NCBI RefSeq assembly: GCF_003634755.1
Contig: NZ_RBXA01000001.1
Span: 620,001-684,000 of the forward strand
Source of the DNA: Flavobacterium limicola
Lineage (GTDB): Bacteria > Bacteroidota > Bacteroidia > Flavobacteriales > Flavobacteriaceae
Direction: 5' to 3'
Length of the DNA: 64,000 nucleotides
The position numbers were made by a program, and so were the translations under genes. Shown one piece after another: positions 16,282 through 24,911 of the stretch. The notes under the pieces were generated by a model. The model made no database searches. It was not told the origin of the DNA and saw only the letters and a list, made by a program, of their open reading frames with translations. The stretch's first letter is position 1; the number at the start of each line of letters is the position of its first letter.

Positions 16282-18570
16282 ATGAAAAAGAGCGTTTTAT
16301 ATTTTTTGCTTCTGCTTTGTGTACAAATGGGTTTTGCCCAAAGCGATTTGTCATGGCAGGGTTATTTCTCTTACAACGAAATTAAAGATGTATCAGAATC
16401 TGGAACGGCTGTTTTTGCTGCTTCCGAAAATGCTTTGTTTTCAAAAAATTTAGTGACAAACGTAATTAAAACAACCAATACCATAGACGGACTTTCCGGA
16501 CAAACAATTTCGGCGCTATACTTCAGTGCAACATTCAATAAGACAATTGTAGGATACGAAAACGGACTGATATTGGTAATTAATCAGGCAGATGGAACCA
16601 TATTGAATGTGGTCGATATCATCAATAAACAACTGCCCGCAAATTTAAAAAAAATCAATCACTTCATGGAATTTGAAGGAATTGCTTATATATCGTGTGA
16701 TTTTGGGATTGTCCAATTTAATTTGACTACCATGCAGTTTGGGGATACTTATTTTATTGGAGATAATGGAGCTGAAATCAATGTGAATCAAACGGCATTG
16801 TTCAATGGATTTATTTATGCTGCTACAACTAGTGGAATAAGGAGGGCTGCTGTTTCCAATGAAAACTTAATCGATTTTAATCAATGGGAAACAATTGCTA
16901 CTGGAAGCTGGTCCAGTGCAACAACTTTTGGGACTGATTTGTATGCTGTTGATACTTCTGGGAATGTTCAAAAATTTTCTGCCGCATCAAATTCTTTTAC
17001 AGGATTTGTCCAGCTTTCTCAACCTTCATTAGATATGAGAGTATCTGCCGATTATTTAATAGTAACGACTTCAAGCAGTATTTATATTTACAACAGTCAA
17101 ATGGCTTTAGTGCGCCAAATAAATACCAATCAAATCCCGGAAAGCAATATTCGTTTTGCCTGTGCTACTGTAATAGGGACAACTATTTTTATTGGAACAA
17201 AAGAAAATGGATTGTTTGCGACTGCCTTATCTTCATCGGTGAATTTTGAAAATATAACGCCAATAGGCCCTGCAAGAAATAATATATTCTCGCTTCATGT
17301 TACACCAAATGCACTCTGGACAGTTTATGGAGATTACTCCGCGGATTATAATCCGTATCCATTAGATAGTTACGGTGTAAGTAAGTTTACTGCAACAGGA
17401 TGGTTGAACATTCCTTATGAACAAGTTTTAGGTGCACAATCGATGACCAGAATTACAGTTAATCCGAGCAATGAAAACGAAGTATATGCGAGTTCTTTTT
17501 TCTCGGGATTATTGAAAATTGAAAATGACGTACCTACAATTTTATACAATCAAACCAATAGTGGTTTGGAATCTTTGACCTTTGTGGGTCCTGATTATGT
17601 AGATATAAGGGTTAACGGAACGGCATTTGACAAATCAGGAAATCTTTGGGTTACCACCAGCCGGATAAAAAATGGATTGAAAGTGTTTAAATCTACTGGA
17701 CAATGGCAAAGTTATGCTATGGATAATATCTTAGATTCGGCTATTGACAATAATTTTGGAACAATAGCCATCGATAAAAATGGAACCAAATGGCTTTCTA
17801 CCAGTGAAGATGGAGTGATTGGTTTTAATGAGAGTTCCGGGAAATTTAAGAAAATAACAATAGGACCAGATACTGGGAATTTGCCTGTTTCAAATGTAAG
17901 AACAGTTGCAGTAGATACCAGAAACCAACTTTGGATAGGAACCACAAAAGGATTGCGGGTTTTGCCTAATGTAGGTAATTTTCAATCGGAGGAACAGATG
18001 ACGGCGAATCCAATAATAATTGTAGAAGATAACTTGGCCCAGGAATTGTTGTTTGAACAATTCATTACGGACATTGCTGTGGATGGTGCGAATAATAAAT
18101 GGATTGGAACGGCTGATTCCGGTTTGTTTTTGGTGTCGCCAAACGGTAAGGAAACCAAATATCACTTTACAATAAACAACTCACCGTTGCCTAGCAATGT
18201 TATAAATGATATTGGTATCAATAGCGTTTCAGGCGAAGTTTTTATCGCTACTGCCAAAGGGTTGGTTTCTTTCAAAGGAGTTTCGACTGCTGCCAATGAT
18301 GATTTAAGTAATGCTTATGTGTATCCAAATCCCGTGCGTCCTGAATATCAAGGAACCGTTAAGATTGTCGGATTACTGGATAAAGCCACTATTAAAATCA
18401 CCGATATTGAGGGAAATCTAGTTTATGAAACCACTTCTGAAGGCGGAACAATAGAATGGGATACCACCGCTTTTGGTAAATACAAAGTTGCTTCTGGTGT
18501 GTATATGATTTTTATTTCTGCACAAGACGGAGTAGAAACCAAAGTTAAAAAAGTAATGATAATCAGATAA
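16282..18570 (+). CDS. porZ: Type IX secretion protein PorZ-like
   Basis: This 762-residue secreted protein has a signal peptide ending QMGFAQ, then a long run of beta-propeller repeats with recurring KWIGTADSGLFLV / QLWIGTTKGLRVL motifs (two propellers, about residues 25-660). The C-terminal region of about 85 residues begins YVYPNPVRPEYQG, like a type A T9SS sorting domain. This matches PorZ, the surface component of the P. gingivalis attachment complex that modifies T9SS cargo. The N-terminal SDLSWQGYFSYNEIKD agrees with flavobacterial PorZ as I recall it. A secreted two-component-propeller protein of other function is the alternative. Confidence 0.82.
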   Translation: MKKSVLYFLLLLCVQMGFAQSDLSWQGYFSYNEIKDVSESGTAVFAASENALFSKNLVTNVIKTTNTIDGLSGQTISALYFSATFNKTIVGYENGLILVINQADGTILNVVDIINKQLPANLKKINHFMEFEGIAYISCDFGIVQFNLTTMQFGDTYFIGDNGAEINVNQTALFNGFIYAATTSGIRRAAVSNENLIDFNQWETIATGSWSSATTFGTDLYAVDTSGNVQKFSAASNSFTGFVQLSQPSLDMRVSADYLIVTTSSSIYIYNSQMALVRQINTNQIPESNIRFACATVIGTTIFIGTKENGLFATALSSSVNFENITPIGPARNNIFSLHVTPNALWTVYGDYSADYNPYPLDSYGVSKFTATGWLNIPYEQVLGAQSMTRITVNPSNENEVYASSFFSGLLKIENDVPTILYNQTNSGLESLTFVGPDYVDIRVNGTAFDKSGNLWVTTSRIKNGLKVFKSTGQWQSYAMDNILDSAIDNNFGTIAIDKNGTKWLSTSEDGVIGFNESSGKFKKITIGPDTGNLPVSNVRTVAVDTRNQLWIGTTKGLRVLPNVGNFQSEEQMTANPIIIVEDNLAQELLFEQFITDIAVDGANNKWIGTADSGLFLVSPNGKETKYHFTINNSPLPSNVINDIGINSVSGEVFIATAKGLVSFKGVSTAANDDLSNAYVYPNPVRPEYQGTVKIVGLLDKATIKITDIEGNLVYETTSEGGTIEWDTTAFGKYKVASGVYMIFISAQDGVETKVKKVMIIR

Positions 18571-18610
18571 TTTGTTTTTGGTTTTGAGTTTGGTTTGTCT
18601 TTACAATCTG

Positions 18611-18649
18611 AAACTTTAAACTTTAAACTTTAAACTTTAAACTTTAAAC
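18611..18649 (+). repeat. Tandem 7-bp repeat (ACTTTAA)n before recO
   Basis: Five copies of the heptamer ACTTTAA fill the leader immediately before the recO start. A related pattern appears upstream of pheS (1071-1100). Confidence 0.8.
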
Positions 18650-18658
18650 AAAAAAATT

Positions 18659-19372
18659 GTGCAAGTCAAAACCAAAGCCATCGTCCTTTCGTCATTAAAG
18701 TTTCAGGAAAAAAGCTTGATTGTCAAATGCTTCACGTTGTCGCATGGTTTGAAATCGTACTTCGTTCGGGATGCTTTTTCAAGCCGAAAAGCGAATCAGA
18801 AAATCGCTTATTTTCAACCGTTGACGATTCTCGAAATTGAATCGGTTCATAAAAATAAAGGCACTTTAGAAAATTTCAAGGAAATAAAAATTGCAACTCC
18901 TTTTCATTCGATTCATTCAGATATTTATAAGAGTACGATTGTGATGTTTATTTCAGAAATGTTGCATCATTCCATTCACGAAGAAGAAACGAATGAGCAT
19001 CTTTTTACCTTTCTGGAAACCGCTTTGCATTGGTTGGACAATCACGATGAAATTGCTAATTTTCACTTGATTTTATTATTGGAAACTACAAAATATTTGG
19101 GTTTTTATCCTGATACTTCCGACATGGATATGCCTTTTTTCGAAATGAACGAAGGTATTTTTACGCCTTTTCATGCCGTCAGCTCACTTACGGAACATGA
19201 AAGTAATTTGTTTAAAAAACTGATTGACTTGAGATTCGACAACAATCAAAAAACATTTCATGTCATTGAAAGACAAATCGTTTTGAGGATACTGATCGAT
19301 TACTACAGTTTTCATTTGGACGGCTTTAAAAAACCAAAATCATTAGACGTTTTAAAAGAAGTCTTCTCATAG
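18659..19372 (+). CDS. recO: DNA repair protein RecO
   Basis: RecO loads RecA onto gaps together with RecF and RecR. The 237-residue protein has an N-terminal OB-fold (MQVKTKAIVLSSLKFQEKSLIVKCFT) and an alpha-helical C-terminal domain with YLGFYPD. I see no CxxC zinc site in the C-terminal part. The start codon is GTG at 18659, after the ACTTTAA repeat tract; no ATG fits. It lies between porZ and ileS on the same strand. Confidence 0.92.
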   Translation: MQVKTKAIVLSSLKFQEKSLIVKCFTLSHGLKSYFVRDAFSSRKANQKIAYFQPLTILEIESVHKNKGTLENFKEIKIATPFHSIHSDIYKSTIVMFISEMLHHSIHEEETNEHLFTFLETALHWLDNHDEIANFHLILLLETTKYLGFYPDTSDMDMPFFEMNEGIFTPFHAVSSLTEHESNLFKKLIDLRFDNNQKTFHVIERQIVLRILIDYYSFHLDGFKKPKSLDVLKEVFS

Positions 19373-19501
19373 AAAGTTCTGTTGTCGGACTTATGATGAA
19401 TTTTATCGAATTCTCTAATCAAATTTGTCTATTTTCTCTCATCTTTTCTTTCTTTTATTCAAAATTCCTTACTTTCGCACCTCGATTTAGAAAAGGATAA
19501 A

Positions 19502-22500
19502 ATGAGTACAAAATTTACTGAATACAAAGGACTTGACTTACCAACTGTGGCGTCAGAAGTTCTGGATTTTTGGAAGAAAGAAAATATATTCGAGAAAAGC
19601 GTAACCACTCGTGAAGGAAACCCACCATTCGTGTTTTTTGAAGGGCCGCCTTCGGCAAATGGATTACCGGGAATTCACCACGTAATGGCGCGTGCTATTA
19701 AAGATATTTTTTGCAGATATAAAACTCAAAAAGGGTTCCAAGTAAAGCGTAAAGCAGGCTGGGACACCCATGGTTTGCCTGTGGAATTAGGTACCGAAAA
19801 AGAATTAGGAATCACCAAAGAAGATATTGGAAAAACCATTTCCATCGAAGAATACAACGAAGCGTGTAAAAAAACCGTGATGCGTTATACGGATGTATGG
19901 AATGATTTGACCGAAAAAATGGGCTATTGGGTTGATATGGAAGATCCCTATGTTACCTACAAATCCAAATATATGGAAACGGTTTGGTGGATTTTGAAAC
20001 AAATCTACAACAAGGACTTGATGTACAAAGGCTACACCATTCAGCCGTATTCTCCAAAAGCAGGAACAGGATTATCTTCTCACGAAGTGAACCAACCTGG
20101 AAGTTATCGTGATGTAACGGATACTACAGTTGTAGCACAATTTAAAGTGATTGACGCGCACAAAGAGTTGTTATTCTCAAAGTTTTACGATTACATCAGT
20201 TCTAATAATTTACTGCATTATAAGTTAGAAGCGTTGGATTTAGACGAAATCTTTATTCTAGCTTGGACTACTACACCTTGGACATTGCCAAGTAATACCG
20301 CTTTGACTGTAGGTCCAAAAATTGAATATGCTTTAGTAAAAACATTCAATCAATATACGTTTCGTCCGGCAACATTGATTTTGGCTAAGAATTTAGTTGG
20401 AAAACAATTCGGAAAAGGATTCTTTGAAAGTAATGAACCTGCTGATTTTGAAAATTTCAAAGAAGGCGACAAGAAAATCCCATATCAGGTTTTGGCGGAA
20501 TGCAAAGGAGCTGATTTAGTTGACATTCGTTACGAACAATTAATGCCTTTAGTACTTCCGTATCAAAATTCGGAAAATGCTTTTAGAGTAATTTCAGGGG
20601 ATTTTGTAACTACCGAAGATGGTACCGGAATTGTACATACATCGCCTACTTTTGGTGCTGATGATGCAAAAGTAGCCAAAGAAGCTACGCCTGAAGTTCC
20701 GCCAATGTTAGTTCTTGACGAATATGGAACTCCGGTTCCGTTAGTAGATTTGCAAGGAAAATTCACTTCGCACGTGGGAGAATATGCCGGTAAATATGTA
20801 AAAAATGAATATTATAACGAAGGTGAAGCGCCGGAACGTTCGGTAGACGTTGAAATCGCCATCCGATTAAAAGAAGAAAACAGAGCATTTAAAGTAGAAA
20901 AATATGTCCACAGTTATCCACATTGTTGGAGAACGGATAAACCTATTTTATATTATCCTTTGGATTCTTGGTTTATAAAAATTTCTGAAGTTAAAGACAG
21001 AATGTTTGACTTGAACGAAACCATCAACTGGAAGCCAAAAGCAACCGGAGAAGGACGTTTTGGGAATTGGTTGAAAAATGCCAATGACTGGAATTTATCC
21101 CGTTCAAGATTCTGGGGAATTCCATTGCCAATTTGGAGAACCGAAGACAAACAAGAAGAAATCTTAATAGGTTCTGTTGAAGAATTATACAACGAAATCG
21201 AAAAATCTATCGCTGCCGGTTTCCAAAAAGAAAATCCTTTCAAAGGTTTCGAAATTGGAAATATGGCCGAATCCAATTACGATTTAGTTGATTTACATAA
21301 AAATGTAGTCGATGAAATCACCTTGGTTTCTGCTTCTGGCAAACCAATGACGCGTGAAGCAGACTTGATTGACGTTTGGTTTGATTCAGGTTCCATGCCG
21401 TATGCGCAATGGCATTATCCTTTTGAAAACAAAGATAAAATAGATGAAAACAAAGATTTTCCTGCTGATTTCATTGCAGAAGGAGTAGATCAAACACGTG
21501 GTTGGTTTTATACCTTGCACGCCATTGGAACATTAGTTTTTGACAAAGTAGCGTATAAAAATGTAGTTTCTAATGGATTGGTTTTAGACAAAAACGGACA
21601 AAAAATGTCCAAACGTTTAGGAAATGCCGCAGATCCATTTGAAACATTAAAAGAATACGGTCCAGATGCGACGCGTTGGTACATGATATCGAATGCGAAT
21701 CCTTGGGACAACTTGAAATTTGACTTAGAAGGAATCGCTGAGGTACGCAGAAAATTCTTTGGAACTTTATACAATACGTATTCTTTCTTTAGTTTATATG
21801 CGAATATTGATGGTTTCAAATTCGAAGAAGCAGAGATTCCGTTAAACGAAAGACCGGAAATTGACCAATGGATCATGTCAGAACTGAACACTTTGATCAA
21901 AGAAGTGGACGGTTTTTATGCGGATTATGAACCAACGAAAGCAGCTCGTGCAATCTCTGAATTTGTACAGGAAAACTTAAGTAACTGGTACGTTCGTTTG
22001 TGCAGAAGACGCTTCTGGAAAGGGGAATATGCGCAGGATAAAATAGCGGCTTATCAAACCTTATATACCTGTTTGTTAACCATAAGTAAACTGGGAGCGC
22101 CAATCGCTCCGTTCTTTATGGACAAACTTTACAGAGACTTAACTCTAGCGACACAGTCGGAAAAGTATGACAGCGTACATTTGGCGGAGTTTCCAATTTC
22201 GGTTGAAAACTATGTTAATAAAATGTTAGAGAGCAAAATGCAGAAAGCACAGACCATTTCATCATTGGTATTATCACTCCGAAAGAAGGAAATGATAAAG
22301 GTACGTCAACCGTTGCAAAAGGTAATGATTCCAGTACTTGACGACAATCAAAGAGCTGAAATTGAAGCTGTTTCCGACCTTATAAAAGCAGAGGTAAACG
22401 TGAAAGAAATCGTACTTTTGGACGATGCTTCCGGTGTTTTGGTTAAACAAATTAAGCCTAATTTCAAGGCGCTTGGACCCCGTTTTGGAAAGGATATGGG

Positions 22501-22960
22501 ATTGATTTCTAAAGAGATACAAGGATTTTCGAAAGAGCAGATTGCTCAATTAGACAAGGAAGGAAGTCTTGGTATTGTTATTGCAGGAAATAACGTAATT
22601 TTAACTCTAGAAGATGTAGAAATTACATCTCAAGATATTGAGGGTTGGTTAGTAGCGAACTCAAACGGAATAACGGTTGCGCTGGATATTACAATTTCAC
22701 CAGCTTTAAAACAAGAAGGAATTGCAAGAGAATTAGTAAACAGAATCCAGAATATCCGTAAAGATTCCGGATTTGAAGTTACTGATAAAATTAAAGTTCA
22801 ATTGAAGAGAAATGGACTTTTAGAAGAGGCAATTCTTGAAAATGAAGCGTATATAAAATCAGAAACATTAACTAGTGATTTGGTTTTTGTAGATGAATTA
22901 GAAAACGGGACAGAAATTGAATTTGACGATATAAAAACAATGATTTTAATTTCAAAATAA
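19502..22960 (+). CDS. ileS: Isoleucine--tRNA ligase, type 2 (eukaryote-like)
   Basis: This is a 1152-residue class I synthetase that charges tRNA-Ile. The family signature AGWDTHGLPVE, the editing-domain stretch AWTTTPWTLPSNTALTVG and the KMSKR loop (QKMSKRLGN) are present. The C-terminal anticodon domain contains WYVRLCRRRFW. The length and sequence match type 2 enzymes. The first signature (HXGH in most IleRS) reads GIHH at residues 57-60, so the first and third positions are swapped. That GXHH form has been described in type 2 IleRS with extreme mupirocin resistance. It is followed 8 bases later by the dksA-like gene, then lspA, an order echoing ileS-lspA in other bacteria. Confidence 0.97.
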   Translation: MSTKFTEYKGLDLPTVASEVLDFWKKENIFEKSVTTREGNPPFVFFEGPPSANGLPGIHHVMARAIKDIFCRYKTQKGFQVKRKAGWDTHGLPVELGTEKELGITKEDIGKTISIEEYNEACKKTVMRYTDVWNDLTEKMGYWVDMEDPYVTYKSKYMETVWWILKQIYNKDLMYKGYTIQPYSPKAGTGLSSHEVNQPGSYRDVTDTTVVAQFKVIDAHKELLFSKFYDYISSNNLLHYKLEALDLDEIFILAWTTTPWTLPSNTALTVGPKIEYALVKTFNQYTFRPATLILAKNLVGKQFGKGFFESNEPADFENFKEGDKKIPYQVLAECKGADLVDIRYEQLMPLVLPYQNSENAFRVISGDFVTTEDGTGIVHTSPTFGADDAKVAKEATPEVPPMLVLDEYGTPVPLVDLQGKFTSHVGEYAGKYVKNEYYNEGEAPERSVDVEIAIRLKEENRAFKVEKYVHSYPHCWRTDKPILYYPLDSWFIKISEVKDRMFDLNETINWKPKATGEGRFGNWLKNANDWNLSRSRFWGIPLPIWRTEDKQEEILIGSVEELYNEIEKSIAAGFQKENPFKGFEIGNMAESNYDLVDLHKNVVDEITLVSASGKPMTREADLIDVWFDSGSMPYAQWHYPFENKDKIDENKDFPADFIAEGVDQTRGWFYTLHAIGTLVFDKVAYKNVVSNGLVLDKNGQKMSKRLGNAADPFETLKEYGPDATRWYMISNANPWDNLKFDLEGIAEVRRKFFGTLYNTYSFFSLYANIDGFKFEEAEIPLNERPEIDQWIMSELNTLIKEVDGFYADYEPTKAARAISEFVQENLSNWYVRLCRRRFWKGEYAQDKIAAYQTLYTCLLTISKLGAPIAPFFMDKLYRDLTLATQSEKYDSVHLAEFPISVENYVNKMLESKMQKAQTISSLVLSLRKKEMIKVRQPLQKVMIPVLDDNQRAEIEAVSDLIKAEVNVKEIVLLDDASGVLVKQIKPNFKALGPRFGKDMGLISKEIQGFSKEQIAQLDKEGSLGIVIAGNNVILTLEDVEITSQDIEGWLVANSNGITVALDITISPALKQEGIARELVNRIQNIRKDSGFEVTDKIKVQLKRNGLLEEAILENEAYIKSETLTSDLVFVDELENGTEIEFDDIKTMILISK

Positions 22961-22967
22961 TACAACA

Positions 22968-23348
22968 ATGGTAGATGAAATTGCAAGATACTCTGACGCT
23001 GATTTAGCAGAGTTCAAAGAGATAATCCTTAACAAAATTCAAAAAGCACAAGCTGATTTAGATCTGATAAAAAGTGCATACATGAATGATTTGAATAATG
23101 GGACTGATGATACTTCGCCTACCTTTAAAGCCTTTGAAGAAGGAAGTGAAACGATGTCTAAAGAAGCGAATTCTCAACTGGCAATCCGTCAGGAAAAGTT
23201 TATTCGTGATTTGAAAAATGCACTTTTCCGTGTAGAAAATAAAACATACGGTGTGTGTAAAGTTACAGGTAAACTAATTGGGAAAGAAAGATTAAAAATC
23301 GTTCCTCATGCAACAATGAGTATTGAGGCAAAGAATTTGCAAAGATAA
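22968..23348 (+). CDS. TraR/DksA-family protein with degenerate zinc finger
   Basis: This 126-residue protein has the DksA layout: an N-terminal coiled coil (residues 10-75) and a C-terminal finger region YGVCKVTGKLIGKERLKIVPHA. In DksA and TraR four cysteines bind zinc. Here only the first remains; the others read Thr, Ser and Ala (GVCKVTG, MSIEAKN). Some DksA paralogues work without zinc, so activity on RNA polymerase is possible. It is 7 bases after ileS and ends in its own terminator, so it is probably co-transcribed with ileS. Confidence 0.88.
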   Translation: MVDEIARYSDADLAEFKEIILNKIQKAQADLDLIKSAYMNDLNNGTDDTSPTFKAFEEGSETMSKEANSQLAIRQEKFIRDLKNALFRVENKTYGVCKVTGKLIGKERLKIVPHATMSIEAKNLQR

Positions 23349-23368
23349 ACTACTTGTTGTGTAATATT

Positions 23369-23398
23369 TAACGCTCCTAATGGAGCGTTTTTTTTGAT
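23369..23398 (+). terminator. Terminator of the ileS-dksA-like unit
   Basis: The stem AACGCTCC/GGAGCGTT with a TAAT loop is followed by eight T residues. Confidence 0.9.
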
Positions 23399-23406
23399 TA
23401 AATTGT

Positions 23407-23414
23407 TATTTTTG
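23407..23414 (+). promoter_or_regulatory. -7 box of lspA
   Basis: TATTTTTG, 19 bases before the lspA start and directly after the preceding terminator. Confidence 0.5.
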
Positions 23415-23433
23415 CGCCATTAAAATTTATAAA

Positions 23434-24033
23434 ATGTCATTACGAAAAGCGTATCTCCTTATTTTTATCTTATTGCTTGTTGATCAAGTTTCCAAAATAT
23501 ATATTAAAACTAATTTTATTTTAGGAGAAGAAGTTGAAGTATTCAAATGGTTCAAAATTCTTTTTATCGAAAATGAAGGAATGGCTTGGGGAACTGAAAT
23601 TCCTGGTGAATACGGAAAATTATTCCTGACGCTTTTTAGATTGGTGGCTGTAGGTGGAATTGGGTATTGGTTGTGGGATTCTGTGGAAAGAAAACACAGT
23701 TCTAATTATTTAATTGTAGCTATATCATTGATTTTGGCCGGAGCTTTCGGAAATATTATTGATTCTGTTTTTTATGGGGTTATATTTGACGACAGTCAAC
23801 AACAATTAGCTACTTTGTTTTCAGATCAACCCTATGGAACCTGGTTTCACGGAAAAGTAGTAGATATGTTTTACTTTCCTTTTTGGCATGGAAATCTACC
23901 GAGTTGGTTGCCAATTTGGGGAGGAAAAGAATTTACTTTTTTCAATGCAATTTTCAATATTGCCGATATGGCGATTTCTACCGGAGTTGGAATCTTGATT
24001 TTCTTTAATAAAAAAGCATTTCATCACAATTAG
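23434..24033 (+). CDS. lspA: Lipoprotein signal peptidase (SPase II)
   Basis: LspA cleaves prolipoprotein signal peptides in the inner membrane. The 199-residue protein has four predicted helices. The conserved N-terminal LLVDQVSKIYIK and the two catalytic aspartate motifs are visible: GNIIDSVFYGVI and the C-terminal FNIADMAIS. It is longer than the E. coli enzyme because of an insertion between the motifs, usual in Bacteroidota. Several lipoproteins encoded in this window would be its substrates. Confidence 0.95.
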   Translation: MSLRKAYLLIFILLLVDQVSKIYIKTNFILGEEVEVFKWFKILFIENEGMAWGTEIPGEYGKLFLTLFRLVAVGGIGYWLWDSVERKHSSNYLIVAISLILAGAFGNIIDSVFYGVIFDDSQQQLATLFSDQPYGTWFHGKVVDMFYFPFWHGNLPSWLPIWGGKEFTFFNAIFNIADMAISTGVGILIFFNKKAFHHN

Positions 24034-24055
24034 ATTCAGCGTTTTTACCCTATAC

Positions 24056-24091
24056 AAAAAGACCTGTTCATGATTTGAACAGGTCTTTTTG
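24056..24091. terminator. Bidirectional terminator
   Basis: The stem AAAAAGACCTGTTC/GAACAGGTCTTTTT lies between the ends of lspA and the converging small lipoprotein gene. Confidence 0.9.
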
Positions 24092-24096
24092 CTTAA

Positions 24097-24294
24097 TTAG
24101 TTTTTGTTATGTCCGGGTGCGTAACGTTTCGCACTTTTTCCGCCATATATTTTTTTAGCTTGTCCAGGAGGAAGTTTTTTAGCTTTATAACTTGATCTGC
24201 TAGTTCCGGTTTGAATGCTGCAATTTGAAAATGAAACTGCGAATAAAATAACCATAACGCTTACTGCAAATCTTGAATTTTTGAATGTTTTCAT
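24097..24294 (-). CDS. Small basic lipoprotein (65 aa)
   Basis: This is a very small predicted lipoprotein: the signal peptide ends FAVSFSNC, leaving a mature part of about 40 residues rich in Lys, Ser and Gly. It carries the motif KKLPPGQAKKIYGGKSAKRY and ends APGHNKN. Similar small Bacteroidota proteins with a PPGxAKK motif are often labelled 'quinol oxidase subunit 4', which I would not trust. The high positive charge suggests binding to an anionic surface such as LPS or peptidoglycan, an inference only. It has its own terminator. Confidence 0.75.
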   Translation of the reverse strand: MKTFKNSRFAVSVMVILFAVSFSNCSIQTGTSRSSYKAKKLPPGQAKKIYGGKSAKRYAPGHNKN

Positions 24295-24337
24295 AAATTA
24301 TTTTTATTGTATCTGCTGCGAAAGTACGCATTCCAAA

Positions 24338-24901
24338 TTAAAACGAGTGAATTGAATTTGGCGTCACGCAATAATTCAGTTGTATATCGCCTTCAAAAAC
24401 ATCTTCAATAATTTCTTCAGGTTCGAAGAAAGACAGTCCAATTTTGATCGAATCCGGTTTGCATTCCGATAAAAATTTATCATAAAACCCTTTGCCGTAA
24501 CCTACACGATGCCCTTTTTTATCGAAAGCCAAGAGCGGAACAAAAACTACCTCAATTTTAGCCGAAGGAACTTCAATACCATCTGCAGGTTCTGGAATGT
24601 TATATTCGTTTTTCTTGATTTTAGTGTTATCCGTCAATAAGAAATGGGTCATATTTCGGGTAGCGAAATCAGCTTTGGATACGATAATCTCTTTATCTTT
24701 TCCGGATAATAAGTGTAAAATAAATTCGGTATTAACCTCTTTTTGTTCTGTTATGGGAAGGAAAATATGAAAATAGGTCTTTTCCCAAAGCGGGAGTGTC
24801 AGTATTTTATTGGCTACAGCCAAACTCATTTCTTCCACTTCATTTTCGGAAAGTGAATTTCGTAAGGCTTTGTATTTTTGTCGTAACTCTGTTTTGTTCA
24901 T
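24338..24901 (-). CDS. 5-formyltetrahydrofolate cyclo-ligase
   Basis: This 187-residue enzyme converts 5-formyl-THF to 5,10-methenyl-THF with ATP, salvaging folate. The N-terminus MNKTELRQKYKALRNSLS and the C-terminal phosphate-binding motif RVGYGKGFYDKFLSE are the family signatures. I use the ATG at 24901; the frame is open to 24991 but that extension overlaps the neighbouring gene and lacks family character. It starts 10 bases after the aspartoacylase-like gene, so the two form an operon. Confidence 0.93.
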   Translation of the reverse strand: MNKTELRQKYKALRNSLSENEVEEMSLAVANKILTLPLWEKTYFHIFLPITEQKEVNTEFILHLLSGKDKEIIVSKADFATRNMTHFLLTDNTKIKKNEYNIPEPADGIEVPSAKIEVVFVPLLAFDKKGHRVGYGKGFYDKFLSECKPDSIKIGLSFFEPEEIIEDVFEGDIQLNYCVTPNSIHSF

Positions 24902-24911
24902 TTCAAATATT

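Noticed and set aside
21508..21900. 130-codon minus-strand frame opposite ileS
   Set aside because: Shadow of the strongly supported IleRS frame; no start context or domain.
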